Positions 63,781-64,000 of a stretch of 64,000 nucleotides of DNA are shown in pieces. Location: NCBI RefSeq assembly GCF_002836595.1, contig NZ_PJBB01000003.1:1301001-1365000 (forward strand). Reading direction: 5' to 3'. This DNA comes from Tenacibaculum sp. Bg11-29 (GTDB taxonomy: Bacteria; Bacteroidota; Bacteroidia; Flavobacteriales; Flavobacteriaceae). The notes under the pieces are model-generated. The model saw only the letters and a list, made by a program, of their open reading frames with translations. It was not told the DNA's origin and did not search any database. Each line of letters opens with the position of its first letter. Positions within the stretch are counted from its first letter, which is position 1. The translations under genes were made by a program, and so were the position numbers.

Positions 63781-64000
63781 TGATCTATAAAACACTTTTA
63801 AATATAAACCTATTACACGCTTATTTTCTTGATAGCGGAATTAAAAAATATCATAACCCAAATAATCTTACGAATGAGTTAAATGATAAAGAAAAAGAAG
63901 AGGCAGAAAAGGTTTATAAGAGTACTAATTTTTTAGAAATAATATCTACTAGAACTACTTTAAGTGTAATAAATAATTTTAGGTTAATGGTTAGGGATGA
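63780..64000 (+). CDS. Partial CDS, second gene of the injection-system-type operon
   Basis: The ATG at 63780 overlaps the DUF4255 stop by one base, and the reading frame stays open for 73 codons to the window edge. The visible sequence begins MIYKTLLNINLLHAYFLDSG and includes a charged Glu/Lys stretch (NELNDKEKEEAEKVYKST). I cannot assign a family from this fragment. The position directly after a DUF4255 gene suggests an eCIS component. The gene is cut by the end of the window. Confidence 0.75.
   Translation, partial: MIYKTLLNINLLHAYFLDSGIKKYHNPNNLTNELNDKEKEEAEKVYKSTNFLEIISTRTTLSVINNFRLMVRD

Noticed and set aside
1..64000. CRISPR arrays, IS elements, prophage or rRNA/tRNA genes
   Set aside because: No spaced direct repeats, no transposase or integrase motif and no rRNA or tRNA-like sequence was seen on reading both strands.

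Overview
The window is AT-rich, has almost no Shine-Dalgarno sequences, and carries many TAnnTTTG promoter boxes. Its gene content points to a marine or aquatic member of the Flavobacteriaceae (Bacteroidota), close to Tenacibaculum or Polaribacter; the genus is an inference. Typical markers are an alternative complex III operon, a GldA-type gliding ABC protein, a SusC/FecA-style TonB receptor with an N-terminal carboxypeptidase-like domain, a DUF5686 protein and split pyruvate dehydrogenase genes. Nearly all of it is dense chromosomal core sequence. I see no rRNA, tRNA, IS element or CRISPR array.

Layout. 1-3.4 kb: a PfkB-type kinase, a long amidophosphoribosyltransferase-like protein and a SPOR protein. 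3.5-15.2 kb: a respiratory block, actABCDEF (alternative complex III) followed by cytochrome oxidase subunits II and I, carrying electrons from quinol to oxygen. 15.2-20.1 kb: ruvB, then a tight sulfur set (SulP permease, CstB-like persulfide dioxygenase/rhodanese, rhodanese lipoprotein, CxxC metal-binding-like protein). 20.1-22.4 kb: an unrecognised 552-residue protein and a 2-oxoglutarate/Fe oxygenase. 22.6-28.5 kb: a thiamine-linked region. A TPP riboswitch precedes a TonB receptor and a lipoprotein, and next to it lies a YkoF-like/PnuC/NadR-like-kinase cluster with arfB. 28.5-30.5 kb: a phosphopantetheinyl transferase and S-adenosylhomocysteine hydrolase. 30.5-30.95 kb is non-coding and holds degenerate copies of dispersed palindromes. 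31-41 kb, mostly minus strand: TlpA-like thioredoxin, YifB/ComM ATPase, DUF4126 protein, DsbD, TilS, alpha/beta hydrolase, sterol desaturase and PabB.

41-45.6 kb: a DUF2891 lipoprotein and a 5-oxoproline module (NRAMP-like transporter lacking the metal ligands, pxpA, pxpB, pxpC). 45.7-48.8 kb: membrane and soluble pyrophosphatases. 48.8-52.4 kb: a DUF5686 outer-membrane protein and pyruvate dehydrogenase E1 beta. 52.5-54.5 kb: etfBA, preceded by a perfect 24-bp palindrome. 54.5-62.6 kb: bifunctional nuclease, CNT nucleoside transporter with an extra N-terminal domain, VIT/vWA protein, thyA, a small ORF, folA and gldA. 63.2 kb to the end: a DUF4255/Pvc16-type gene, overlapping a second gene cut off by the window edge. 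This looks like the first part of an extracellular contractile injection system (eCIS) cluster that continues to the right and is the most interesting lead here.

All product calls come from reading the translations and motifs. No database search was run. Start codons were moved inward in several genes where a signal peptide, a promoter box or a terminator showed the longer reading frame to be wrong.
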